Assembly: GCF_000218685.1 (NCBI RefSeq)
Contig: NW_006763292.1
Span: forward strand, 3,115,909-3,179,908
Reading direction: 5' to 3'
DNA: 64,000 nt
From: Serpula lacrymans var. lacrymans S7.9
Lineage: Eukaryota > Basidiomycota > Agaricomycetes > Boletales > Serpulaceae
Of the stretch, positions 8,743-18,650 are shown piece after piece. How positions within the stretch are numbered: the first letter of the stretch is position 1; every line of letters begins with the position of its first letter. The notes beneath the pieces were generated by a model. The model worked only from the letters and a program-made list of their open reading frames with translations, did not search any database and had not been told where the DNA came from. Both the position numbers and the translations under genes were made by a program.

Positions 8743-9034
8743 TTGATATAGCGCATTAATGGGAATACTATTGGACTGATTGTGCCCATTTTACTCCATT
8801 GCTTAAATTCTTGGTTCTGATTGTTTATTTATCTTGTAGGAAGCAGTGCCAATTTATCCCAGCGAAGCAGAGTTAGTGTTTCACGATACATGTTTTATAT
8901 TGGTGTTTGCTGCGCTGTTTATTATGCTGAGTATATATATTTCCTGCAAATAGTACATAATTATATGACTGAGAATGTGCAGTACTTATACAAGCATGTA
9001 AGCATATTATGCCTGGTGAGTCAGTGTTTCTGAA
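8743..9034. other. No gene seen
   Basis: AT-rich sequence with short ORFs only. Nothing recognisable. Confidence 0.5.
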
Positions 9035-9790
9035 CCAATTGGGGAACAGTCGGGGAAAAGGTGGGGAACGGGTGGGGAACGGGTAAGGTTGGTCTTGAAG
9101 TAGCAGATGAGAAGTGTACTATTCATGTGTGATGTCACTTGTTAGGTATCCCATTTTCTGTGCAAGGTTATCTAACACAAAAGGGATCCTAACATCACAC
9201 ATACTGTTTTGAAGACATAATAAGGACTTGTGATATCACATATCACACATATTGGTCGACAGTGAAAGCCCACTCTAGTCTTATTGTACATTTTGCATGG
9301 TGACACCATTGTAGCACAATAATTATCTTGATTACTGAAAAAAAGCTACCATACAATGGCCAGCACAAAGATATTTGATTAATTGTTAACTTGTATGCCC
9401 TATAGTCAATGGTTTGGGAACCGGTATGGTATAGGTAGAGAATAGGTATGGGAAAGGAACTGCATGTTCCCATGGTGCCCTGTATTTGGCTTATTGGCAT
9501 TCCTCATAATCACAGTTGTCACAGAGCAAACATTGGTACTTGTGTGATATGTTGCAGAGCATTTCTTGCAATGGCTGGTTGAATGGACCCATGAACATGT
9601 AATGTACTTAAATAACAATATGAAAGTATAATATGATCATTGGGGAATGGCTTGGGAACCGTCATGGAATAGGTGGGGAACAGCTAGAAAGTGGATGGGG
9701 AATGTCAAGAATATGACTAGTACTTGTAATCAATGAATAGTTAGGCAGTGCTTGGGCAACAGATAGGGAAATAGTTGGGAGTGGAAGGCA
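9035..9790. repeat. Dispersed GGGGAAC-type repeats
   Basis: Clusters of the short G-rich word (t)ggggaac(g/a)g occur at 9041-9085, about 9410-9455, about 9640-9700 and about 9755-9785. They are separated by unrelated AT-rich DNA. No coding potential is visible. Confidence 0.6.
9211..9313 (+). repeat. Direct repeat, copy 1 (pair with 9846-9951)
   Basis: Begins gaagacataataaggacttg, continues through tgatatcacat and ends near ggtgacaccattg. The second copy lies 635 bp downstream in the same orientation. With the G-rich clusters this suggests a partly duplicated ~640-bp unit. Confidence 0.6.
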
Positions 9791-9845
9791 TCATGGGATT
9801 ATTACTGGAAGTCACATGACTCAAGGTGTTCGCCAGCAAACACCT

Positions 9846-9951
9846 GAAGACACAATAGGGAATTGTGATATCACATGTCACATTTACTGTTCACCAGCCA
9901 CAAACACCCACTCTGGTACTCTTGTTCATCTTTCAAGGTGACATTATTGGT
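9846..9951 (+). repeat. Direct repeat, copy 2 (pair with 9211-9313)
   Basis: Begins gaagacacaatagggaattg, followed by tgatatcacat, a cacccactct segment and ggtgacattattgg, in the same order as in copy 1. Confidence 0.6.
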
Positions 9952-10111
9952 GACTGTAGTAATGATAATATAGGATAAGGTGGTGATCGAACGAAGCCGC
10001 GAAGCTGCTGAGTGAGATTGGTGGGCTGGAGGTGTGATGAAGAGATACCAGACTGCTCTCAATGGAGGTAGACGAGCAGTTTCAGATTTTATTCCTCATC
10101 AGTGGTATCTA

Positions 10112-10680
10112 ATATACTGTTTACTGAAGTACGGTCCCATATAACCATATTACTATGCTACAGTACAGTTCTGAAATACTGTTTCCTAAGGTATAGTCCT
10201 ATATAATCATAGTAGTAATCTTACAGTATGGTTTTAATATATTATATACTAAAATATGGTCTTATACGACCATATTACTGTACTATGGTATAGTTCTGAT
10301 ACACTGTTTACTAAGGTATAGTCTTATATGACCATAGTAGTATGTTATAGTATGGTTTCAATATACTGTTTACTGAAGTACAGTCCCACACATCCATATT
10401 ACTATACTGCAGTATAGTTTTGATACACTGTTTACCCAGATACAGTCTTATGCAACTGTAGCAGTGTATTACAGTATGGTTTTACCACACCAATTATCAA
10501 AGCATAGTTGTATATAACCATATCACTATAGAATGGTTTTAATACCCTGTCTCCATGGTATAGTCTTGGAAAACCAAATTGTTGCATTACAGTATAGTTC
10601 TGGTAAACTGTTTATCTAAGTACAGTTTTGTGCAACTATATTATTACTTTTGGATATAGTTTTCACAGCCCATATTAGGT
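10112..10680. repeat. 62-bp tandem minisatellite, about nine to ten units
   Basis: The word actgtttact (or a variant) recurs at 10116, 10178, 10241, 10303, 10365, 10427, about 10488, 10544 and 10607, giving periods of 62-63 bp apart from one shorter unit. Each unit holds a part-palindromic core (tatagtc...gaccata type). Alternate units resemble each other more (for example accatattacta versus catagtagta), which hints at a ~124-bp higher-order repeat. Confidence 0.85.
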
Positions 10681-10736
10681 AGCATTCATATGGTGTGTAT
10701 AAGCCAAAGTATATAACTTGGTATGTCTGAACCATA

Positions 10737-10786
10737 TGAATTAATTCCAGCGGGCTGTGAACAATATCTGGCTTTAGTCTGTATAC
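10737..10786 (+). repeat. Conserved block A, copy 2
   Basis: attaattccagcgggctgtg through ctgtatacc matches 6889-6935. It directly follows the minisatellite, as copy 1 follows the degenerate repeats. Confidence 0.65.
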
Positions 10787-10969
10787 CATCTATAACGAAG
10801 GGGACGGTGGTCCCAAAAGGCACGTGGGAGCACATTTTTTCGCTTAGTTCTGCTCGTTTGGTTTTCTGTGGCACCACAGGTGTGGAAGGTGCCGCAGGCA
10901 CCTGACAGTTGCAGCAAAGCTGCGACGAGTGCAACTCGTTTACAGTGTGGGAATATGAGCATTTGAATG
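10787..10969 (-). other. Unassigned sequence carrying a possible coding remnant
   Basis: A minus-strand frame of 116 codons spans 10686-11036. Its upstream third lies in the repeated block B. The part in this interval has cysteine-containing sequence (SQLCCNCQVP) and short inverted repeats around 10880-10940 (cagctgcc/gcaggca type). I do not recognise a family; coding status is uncertain. Confidence 0.25.
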
Positions 10970-11108
10970 GCATGTATTGCTGCCGAGGTGTATCAGCTGC
11001 ATTTTCCACATTTGGTGTTTGTGGCTGAATGTCCAATAGTAATCAACAAAACATGCGTACAGCTACTGAGTCATTTTCCAGTCGTTATCACAATCCTCAT
11101 GGTCTCCT
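10970..11108 (-). repeat. Conserved block B, copy 1 (inverted match to 22210-22271 plus 23322-23392)
   Basis: The segment from about 10970 (tgctgccgaggtgtatcagc) to 11108 (catggtctc) is the reverse complement of two separate pieces at 22210-22271 and 23322-23392. It contains aatgtggaaaatgcagctg and ctgagtcattttccagtcg on the respective strands. Copy 1 is uninterrupted and so shows the empty site of the ~1 kb insertion in copy 2. In copy 2 the block lies upstream of the integrase-core gene, so copy 1 is a fragment of the same element type. Confidence 0.8.
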
Positions 11109-11411
11109 CAAGCTTGATATTTAGGCTCAAGATATAATATGAAGACATATATTCGCCTCAGGACCCTTAGCAATGAGTAGCTCACTTATCTAATATCACA
11201 CTGTTTCATATGTAGTGGTGCCACATCATCAGGCTGTGGTATAAAAGATTGGTCACTGTAACTTTTCTTTTTTACCCTCTTAGTCTTTTCCATCATAGGG
11301 CGGTGTTTGGGATGTTCAGCAAGTTTCTGTCGCCTCAACACTTCCATGTGCTCCAAGTGCTTAAAGCTTGAATGTGCTGGTCCACAAGATAAAGAGCACA
11401 TTATTGTATGT
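11109..11411. other. No gene seen
   Basis: Only a short minus-strand ORF (11186-11401, 71 codons) without recognised features. Confidence 0.45.
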
Positions 11412-11678
11412 ACTCGCTGAGTCCCTCCCCATGTATTGCTCCTGTATATATACTAAAATACATGAGGTACTGTACAGTTGTAAATAAAGTTTTAAAGTCT
11501 GATGTCTAGCATGTGATTGGTCACATGATGAGTCTAGACACTGGTCATGTGATTATGAAAAGTCCGAAAATGTAAAGTAAAGTAAATGGTCACATGATCA
11601 GTCATGTGACTTGGAAAATGAAAAGTAAAAGTACAAAAAAGTGAAGCGTAAGTAGGTGCTGGTATGTCAATTGTAACA
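11412..11678 (-). repeat. Partial LTR, family B (U3 side only)
   Basis: Matches 7067-7353 of the solo LTR B in the same orientation, including the gtcacatgac palindromes and the end gtcaattgtaaca. The other ~130 bp (R/U5 side) are missing. The match stops inside actcgctga, the predicted self-primer word. Confidence 0.85.
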
Positions 11679-11814
11679 GTAGTCCACTGCTAATAATGAC
11701 TTGTAGATTGCCCACCTGCTTCACCAGTTGGTACGGGCCATTTGAACACCGTTCAATCTGCAGTGTCAACAAATTCATCAGAAAACAGCTAGCCAGTTCC
11801 GTCTCAATCAAAGA

Positions 11815-12189
11815 ATGCAAAATGCAGCATTGGCAATCGCATTGGCACTGAACAGGAAGGTCTCTGCACTAAAAGCATCAAGCAGAATGGCTTTGGTTGA
11901 TGTGGACTTTACTGTGCTAGTATATCATCCTGGTTCTTCTACAGCAACCAAGCTCAGTGTTCCGTCTTCACATTCTACATTTAATACCTGTGACTCAGCT
12001 AGAAGTGCACTACAACAGCTTGCGCTCAAGGCAAAAGGCTTATACTTAAGCATACCATCTACAGAGTCACGCTCTGACAATGTTATTGATATCACAACAC
12101 AATGGGATCCGCACCCGTGTACAGTGATTCTGGACCTTCTGGGCATGCAACCAATCAGTATGCTTTCCAAGTACGCCTTGGTAGCTTAG
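11815..12189 (+). CDS. Unrecognised ORF, probably a decayed gene fragment
   Basis: A 124-codon ORF starting at ATG 11815 with even, protein-like composition (VDVDFTVLVYHPGSSTATK... then CDSARSALQQLALKAKGLYL). No family is recognised. Its last five codons run into the tRNA-like sequence at 12175, so the real reading frame probably ended or spliced earlier, or the tRNA-like piece was inserted here. Upstream, another frame (11707-11790) also looks coding, which suggests a frameshifted gene. Confidence 0.3.
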   Translation: MQNAALAIALALNRKVSALKASSRMALVDVDFTVLVYHPGSSTATKLSVPSSHSTFNTCDSARSALQQLALKAKGLYLSIPSTESRSDNVIDITTQWDPHPCTVILDLLGMQPISMLSKYALVA

Positions 12190-12247
12190 TTGGTAAAGCA
12201 CCAGACCATGAAAGCTGGAGTCCCAGGTTCAAGCCCTGGCCAATGCA
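12175..12247 (+). tRNA. tRNA-like gene or pseudogene, closest to tRNA-Met(CAU)
   Basis: 73 nt with a 7-bp acceptor (GCCTTGG with CCAATGC, one C-T mismatch), a good D arm (GCTTAGTTGGTAAAGC) and a perfect T arm (CCAGG TTCAAGC CCTGG). The anticodon arm is faulty: CCAGACCATGAAAGCTGG has 18 instead of 17 nt, and position 33 would be C rather than the invariant U if CAT is the anticodon. GAA (Phe) is the alternative reading. The pol III A and B boxes are intact. It is likely a tRNA pseudogene or the head of a SINE. Confidence 0.55.
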
Positions 12248-12349
12248 TGTTTTCTCATACTATAAACAAATGTCATGATTTGTCAATTGATGCAATGTTT
12301 GACTGGTATGCTAATGTCTAGCTAAATGAACAAGCTAACCTTAATCTCT

Positions 12350-12661
12350 ATCAGGCATTCTGTGAAGTTTTGTGTAGTTTGGTCCGCTAATAATGTGTCT
12401 ATGATTGAGGAAACCCATTACACTGATCAAGCAAGCATTGAATAGCTATATGGGAACCTTAAACAGTGTCAATTACTTTCTGACAAAGATGCCAATGCAA
12501 AGACACCTCATTTAACCCTTAGGTTATTTGGGTATATGCCAGAGGTAGGTGATAGTTTTAGTTTTCCTTGTTTGTTACAACAGGATGATGAAGTTGACCA
12601 GCTTATTCCTGCAGTCAGATCTGTTGGCGTCAGCACACGCCGAAAGCGGAAAATGTCTTCA
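12350..12661 (+). pseudogene. Decayed exon pair of an unknown gene
   Basis: One frame reads through about 12355-12543, interrupted by a TAG near 12446. It reaches RLFGYMPE, a GTAGGT donor near 12544 and an acceptor TTACAACAG near 12582. The same frame resumes with DDEVDQLIPAVRSVGVSTRR up to a GTGAGT donor near 12662. The intron would be 39 nt, short even for basidiomycetes. The product ends in a basic stretch (RRKRKM). No family recognised. Confidence 0.35.
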
Positions 12662-13045
12662 GGTGAGTCTCTTAGTTTTATTTTTATAATAGTAGGCTTT
12701 AGGATTACTTCAGGTAAAACATCAGCGCAGCCGCTGTCATGCACCAAAGTTGATTGGTAGCATGGACAGGTGTCAATAACGAAGCAAATATTCAAAAAGA
12801 CTCGCCTTTGCGCCACACAGGCACAGTGCCACGTGGAATAGTAATTAATATTGCCTTTTTCGAAATTGTGGCTGATCAGCACCACCTCTATTAGGCAATC
12901 CAGTCACGCTCACCTTTGCTTTTCCATTCGGTACTTTCGGCATTTCGGCATTTCGGCAAATTTTTGCGTCGCCACTGGCTACACATTGCATTGTGCCTTC
13001 GCTTTTGTCGTTTCCCTTACTCCCCTTCCTTTGCCTAGCCCCACC
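12662..13045. other. No gene seen
   Basis: Mixed sequence with a tandem tttcggcat repeat near 12927-12960 (cggtactttcggcatttcgg) and CT-rich DNA leading to the ORF at 13046. Confidence 0.4.
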
Positions 13046-13588
13046 ATGGGCCCCTTCCTCTCCTTTTTATTCTCACCTGACGGTCGTTTCTGGATCCCCA
13101 TTCTAATCCACTTTTTTGTCACCTCCACCCTCCTCCTCCTCATCTTATTTGCACCCCCACCATTTCTGATGTCACCACTTCCTATCCACTTCCGTCGCCG
13201 ATCTGTTGACTACCACGTGCCACTGCTGATATCAGCAAAGCCCCGGTGGCTGGTCCAAATAGGGCAACAGGTCCATCTTCATGACGTCGATCTACCATCA
13301 TATACTATCAAAACATCGGTCGCTCGTCTTGCCTGGTTGGAGCGTGGGTGGGTAGTTTTTGAGCTGGAGAAGGTTCATCCCCTTGCGTCGCCCATGTTTA
13401 TTGCTGTCCCATTTACTTGGGTACACTTATCTTTTGTCCATCGTCTTCGCTACAGCTACACCTACCACACGCTGCCTGGGACTCACTTGTCCCAAATTGG
13501 AACTACTCCTCTCCCTCCCTCGTTTGATCAGGTGGTCCAACACAACCAGTCCATTGGTAAGGCCATGGAACTGTTGGATTTGGACTAG
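13046..13588 (+). CDS. Hypothetical 180-codon ORF with a hydrophobic N-terminal half
   Basis: The ATG at 13046 sits in a strong CACCATGGG context after a pyrimidine-rich leader. The N-terminus has a membrane-like segment (WIPILIHFFVTSTLLLLILF, residues about 14-33) followed by a proline-rich stretch, then a soluble-looking region with several aromatic residues. It ends at TAG 13586-13588. No family is recognised. The surrounding DNA is repeat-rich and pyrimidine-biased, which alone can yield such ORFs, so this is a weak call. Confidence 0.3.
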   Translation: MGPFLSFLFSPDGRFWIPILIHFFVTSTLLLLILFAPPPFLMSPLPIHFRRRSVDYHVPLLISAKPRWLVQIGQQVHLHDVDLPSYTIKTSVARLAWLERGWVVFELEKVHPLASPMFIAVPFTWVHLSFVHRLRYSYTYHTLPGTHLSQIGTTPLPPSFDQVVQHNQSIGKAMELLDLD

Positions 13589-15242
13589 GTGGTGGACCGG
13601 TGGCTCCACTTTCTTTTTCTTCAGCAGAACATTCATTTACAGTGCGATTATTTTTGATTTTTGAATCATTTTTATGGACACATATTTTTTAGAATGCCTG
13701 ACTGACAATAAAGGAACTGTGTTGATACTGATAGTGTTTTGCCTTGCCCTTTTTTTACTGCATCTTCCCATGACATCATGATTTTCCTGCTCTCTTTTTG
13801 CTATTGGACTTTATTTTATGGCTGTACAAACCTGTGACATTACTTACACAGCATTCATTGTTCTATCCCTTTCTTTTCTTTATTTTGACAATTTTATCCT
13901 GTACTACCTATGCAGGATTCATCAGTGTACATTCCTTCCTTCATGTTCTTTCTCATTCTTTTTGCACAGCTATACTGTGCATAGCCTACTTTTCTTTTTA
14001 CTATATAAACCCCTGTATTTTACCTTGTAAAAAAAAGAACAAGAACTCGATTCCAGACTTCTTCTCTAATTTCAAGTTCACTACTCTGCTACTTGTGATC
14101 CAGTGTGTTCACAACCCTTCCCACTGCTACCACTATTAATTGCTGTCATTGTCACTTCCCACTTTTGAAGTCATTGTTATCCCTTTTGATTAGAGTCCTT
14201 CTGAGCACTACAGTTTGTGCGTCAGGAGCCTGCTATCACTGGGAACCTCGTCACCTCGTCATCCTCATCGTTCTCAAACCTACCTTGTGCTACAATTAGC
14301 AACGTAGTGCTCATCTATACTTGTCACTAAGCCCCTATCTTCTATAAACTCAACTATCCCTCCTTTTCAAAACCCACACTCATACATCTCTGGGTTTTAC
14401 TTTGAAGGATCCTTATATGTACCACCCCACGAACAACCAGACCACTCCACTGTTCTAGGAGGCAAAGCCCATAAACAAGTTCCATGGAACCTGGGAGGAT
14501 TGTGTGTTAGTTTGTTTTTGTGTGTGGTTTTCTAACAGCAATTCTCATCATCGACAACGCCGACAATGTGAAATAATGAAAACCATGTATTATCATACCC
14601 CAATACAAATGGTATTTCCCATCATACTGCAAATGGCGAGAATGACTGCATGCAATCTAGTGCCCCAAAGTATGCTAAGTTAGATAGCATAACATAATCA
14701 TGAGTAGACATACTATCTGCAACTGTTTGCCGCCGCCGTTCTACATATAGCATGCTAAGCAGATTGCCTGTGCCAGACTACCTTTCGTAACATAACTATA
14801 CAGGCTGATAATTGGCAATGTTAGTAGTAATAGCACCTGAGACAAGGTTGGAAAGTACCGACAAGTATTTCCCATTCTTTGTAGTCCGACAAAGCCATAT
14901 AATAGTCGGCAAGTTGTGCTACTCTCCTGGCCTGGGACAGAATGGGAAGCATTGAATAGCATGGGGTATGCGGCTGACTGTGCTTTCCATATTTTGTGCA
15001 GCAGTCTGGCTTTGGCTACCAGTGATGCACTTGCATGCAATCCTGTTCCTCCTGTTATGAGTACGTCTGAACTGAGATCCTACCAGGAATTTGGAGATGC
15101 TCCAATGCTGCCGAGATTTGGAATAGACTATGTTGGATAAAGCTATGTATAGTGGTTGTAGTAAATCCGAAATCTGCTGAGCATGCTGGCTCCTGCTATG
15201 GCATGACAAATTATTAGTATACTTTTCGGCGTTCCCTGATGG
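13589..15242. other. Pyrimidine-rich DNA with no clear gene
   Basis: From about 13790 to 14400 the plus strand is strongly C/T biased. A TATATAAA at 14002-14009 followed by a purine run and a CT-rich segment looks like a pol II core promoter or an LTR U3/R border, but no LTR ends or partner copy were found. From 14920 to 15242 a minus-strand ORF continues out of the truncated gypsy-2 pol into unrelated sequence. Confidence 0.4.
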
Positions 15243-18200
15243 CTCTGCCCTGTCTTTTATCTGCTCTGCAGCTCTAAATAGCACCTTGCACATTTCGTCT
15301 AAGACAGACTTCATGTCTTTTGCCATGTTCCCTGCAGCCTCATTCTTGCTTTTTACAGGTTCTACACCCATTCTGGGGAGGTACAATCTCGTCGCCTCAA
15401 ATGGTGCTTTTCCTGTAGCCAACAACTGCTTGATATTATATGAGAACTGGGCTATTTTTAGCCATTTGGCCCAATCCATCTGTTTATCATTGATAAATAT
15501 ACGGAGATATTGTTTCAACTCCTGGTTGAGCCTCTCCATTTGTCCATCAGTTTGCAGATGGAACACCGTTGATAATTTAGGTTTGATGCCCAGCATCCGG
15601 CATAGTTCTTTTGTAAATTCGCTAACAAATTGTGGTCCTCTATCAGAGATAACCATTTCTGGTAACCCATGGATAGACCATACAAAATCTTTAAGTAAGT
15701 CTGCCGTACCAGCAGCGGTAATGGTTGTGTTGGTGGGGATAAATACTACTTCTTTGGAGAAGCAATCTACTACCACCATTACAGAATCATACCCGTTTGA
15801 CTCAGGCAGATCCATTGTGAAGTCAACCAATATATCCTGCCAGGGACCAGCTGGTATCGGATTTGGCATAAGCTTACTGCCCAGCGGTTGATGAGAGTTT
15901 TTTGCCATGGCACATCTCAGATAGGATTTTACGTATTCCTGTACGTCTTTGACCATGCCAGGCCACATGTAGTTTCTGGAGATCAACTCCATGGTTCATT
16001 GCCACCCAGGGTGCCCAGCCACTGGAGTGTCGTGATGTCTGTCTATTGCCTGATCCTTGCGGACTCAGGCACATAGATTTTGTTTTCAAAATGGAAGAGC
16101 CTGTCTTCCCATAAATAGTTTTCATTGCTGTCAAGGTGCGCCTTCTCTTCTGAGGAGATGTCTTTCTTGAAGACTTCCAGAAGATCGGAATCCTGCCCAA
16201 TTCTAACATTGGCAACCCTTGATTGGTCTATCAGGGTTACACCTTTGTTGTCATCTTTGATGCCGTGGGCATGATCCTCTCTTCTGGACAAAGTGTCCGC
16301 TTGCCCCATAGAACTTCCAGGCTTATGAATTAATTTGTAATTAAACCTAGGCAAGTACACTGCGTAGCGGGCCTGTCTCCAGTTCAAGTCTCGGGCTGTC
16401 ATAAAATACTCCATCTTGGGCTGTCATAAAATACTCCAGATTTTTATGATCAGTCCAAATTTCGAATTAGTGCCAAGCACCTTCTAAGTAGTGCTGCCAG
16501 TGCTCTAAAGCTCTAATGATGGCCAGCATCTCTTTGTCGTAAATTTGATAGTTGCACTCTGTAGGTGACAAACTATGCAATAAATAGGCACAAGGCTTCC
16601 AAAGATCATCAGGGCATTTAATTGATAACACAGCCCCAGTAGCAAAATCAGAAGAGTTGGTTTCTAGCCGGAACTCTTTGTCTAATTCTGGAAATGCCAG
16701 TATGGGCGCTGTTGTAAATGCCTGTTTAAGCTTATCAAAAGCTTCTTGTTCCTTGGCGCCCCAGTGCCAAACGATATCCTTTTTAGTGAGGTCATTCAAT
16801 GGTCTTATTATCTTTGCAAAGTTTTCAACAAATCTTCGGTAGAAAATCCCTAAGCCAAGGAAGGCCCTAACTCCTTTGATGCGAGTAGGTTCTGGCCAAT
16901 CCAATATAGCTTGAACTTTCTCAGGGTCCATCCTGATTCCGTTCTGGCCAATTATCATACCGAGGAAGTCTACTTCCTTCACTTTAAAGTTACATTTTTA
17001 TGAATAGGTCCTGTTCCTGTAAGCGTTGAAGGACTTCTTGCACAATCCTGTCATGCTCAGCCTCATTGTCCGACTTCGTAAATATTAATAAATTGTCAAT
17101 GTAAATAACAACACAGTTTTCCTTATCCGCAAAGATCTTGTTCATCATGCTCTGGAAGGTTGCCAGTGAATTGGTCAACCCAAAGAACATAACGAGGGGC
17201 TCAAAGGATCCTCGGTGGCACGTGAATGCAGCCTTCCAAGCATCCTCTTCTTTGATGCATACATTATTGTACCCCCATCTAAGATCCATCTTGGTTAAGA
17301 TCTTGGCACCAGCCAATTTGTCTACTAGCTGACTGATCAAAGGCAGCGGATATGCGTTTTTAACCGTGTACTCATTCAAGTAACGATAGTCCATAATTAG
17401 TCGCTTTTTACCATCCTTTTTAGGAATGAAGAACACCGGGGACATCATAGGGCTTTTGGAAGGTCTGATGTAACCCTTCCTAAGCTGTTCATCTATGAAA
17501 CTTGATGCCTCATCTTTTTCTGGAGCAGAGAGTGGTATCATGTGTCCTTTTCTCGGTTTGAAAGTGTCTTTCAAATCTATAGCATGGTCCCAAGGCTTAG
17601 CCTATGGGAAGCGTTCCGGCTTATGTTTTGAAAAGACTTTCCAGAAGTCATGGTACTCTGGAGGTACCAGCCTCTTAATCTCTTCCTCGGGTTTTACCTT
17701 GTCATCATCATCATCAATCTTTTCTAAAGATCTGAGCTCATAAATGTGACCAGTGTTTATTTTTTCAAGACGCTCAGTTTGACGGATGCGACTTGGCTTA
17801 CCCAAATTTTTATACTCCTGAGGACAATGTGACAATGTGACAACCCCTGTCTGCCAGTTGATCTGATTGTGTTTAAATAGCCAGGTCCAGCCCAAGATTA
17901 AATCAATCTTCCCTAGTTGATAGCTTCTGCGGTGACTTGTTCTCTGTGTCCTTGGTACTCGACAACAAAAGAACATTTGTGCATGATACAGCCACCCGCA
18001 TTAAGCATACCATCAATGTTATAAACGGGAATAGATACATCTAATTTTACAAGGGGGAGTCCAATTTGCTCCACCCAGACCTGATCTATGAAGATTCTGT
18101 TAGTGCCTGAATCAAGCAGTGCGCTGGTTGGGTATACTATGCCCCGGGCAAGGTTTTCCACAACAACGTCTAAACAGATCTCCTTTTGGAACAAATATGT

Positions 18201-18623
18201 GCGCATCAACACACGCCTTGGGATTTTGTTGGAAAGTGGCTCCAAAGAAGAAGTATTGAAAGAAACATTTTTTTCTACTTTCTATTTACCAGAATTAAGC
18301 ACCCTAGTGTTTGTCTCGCCAGGGCCACACTCCAAAGGAGACGCTGGTACAGGGGTGGTATTATAGATATTCTCAGTGTTAACTCCTTCATCATCTTAAC
18401 CCACTGAATCAGCGCTCAAAGCAGCTATATCGTCAGGAAGGTCCAAGACAAATCCACAGTTGCAGCTTTGCGTACAAGTACATACTTCAGATAACAAATT
18501 CAAAAATTTATTTACAAATTGGGGAGCCATCCCCTTCTTTCCTTTATTGCTCGTGCAACACCCCAGAGCAGGGGCCACCTTGTTGTGGTTTACTTCATTG
18601 TTAGGGGGAGTGAAGGCACCCAA
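15243..18623 (-). pseudogene. pol: Gypsy-2 pol remnant
   Basis: On the minus strand fragments of protease (LLDSGTN, about 18100), reverse transcriptase (17574-16990; the active-site segment reads YIDN instead of YIDD), RNase H (16982-16467) and integrase (15992-15243) lie in the right order but in different frames. At least five interruptions are visible: near 18400 (stop), 18290 (stop), 17915-17975 (frame change), 16985 (frame change) and 16417. The YIDD-to-YIDN change alone would kill polymerase activity. It ends at the truncation point. Confidence 0.9.
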
Positions 18624-18650
18624 GTGACCTACGCTCCGAATTATTTTCCC
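18607..18650 (-). promoter_or_regulatory. Gypsy-2 copy of the -1 frameshift signal
   Basis: Minus-strand GGGAAAA (18650-18644), 6-nt spacer, then ggagcgtaggt, a 9-nt loop identical to that of gypsy-1, and gccttcactcc. Nine of eleven stem positions pair, counting a T-G wobble. The spacer now begins with an in-frame TAA, but the slip heptamer precedes it. Used mainly as comparative support for the gypsy-1 signal. Confidence 0.65.

Noticed and set aside
10112..10680. Regular repeats resembling a CRISPR array
   Set aside because: Units are tandem and diverged without unique spacers, and the genome is eukaryotic.
14002..14009. TATA box and CT-rich stretch as a third LTR family
   Set aside because: No terminal TG/CA with target duplication and no second copy in the window; left as promoter-like sequence only.
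15286..15891. 201-codon plus-strand ORF
   Set aside because: Antisense shadow of the gypsy-2 integrase; the same shadow appears at 4171-4596 opposite gypsy-1.
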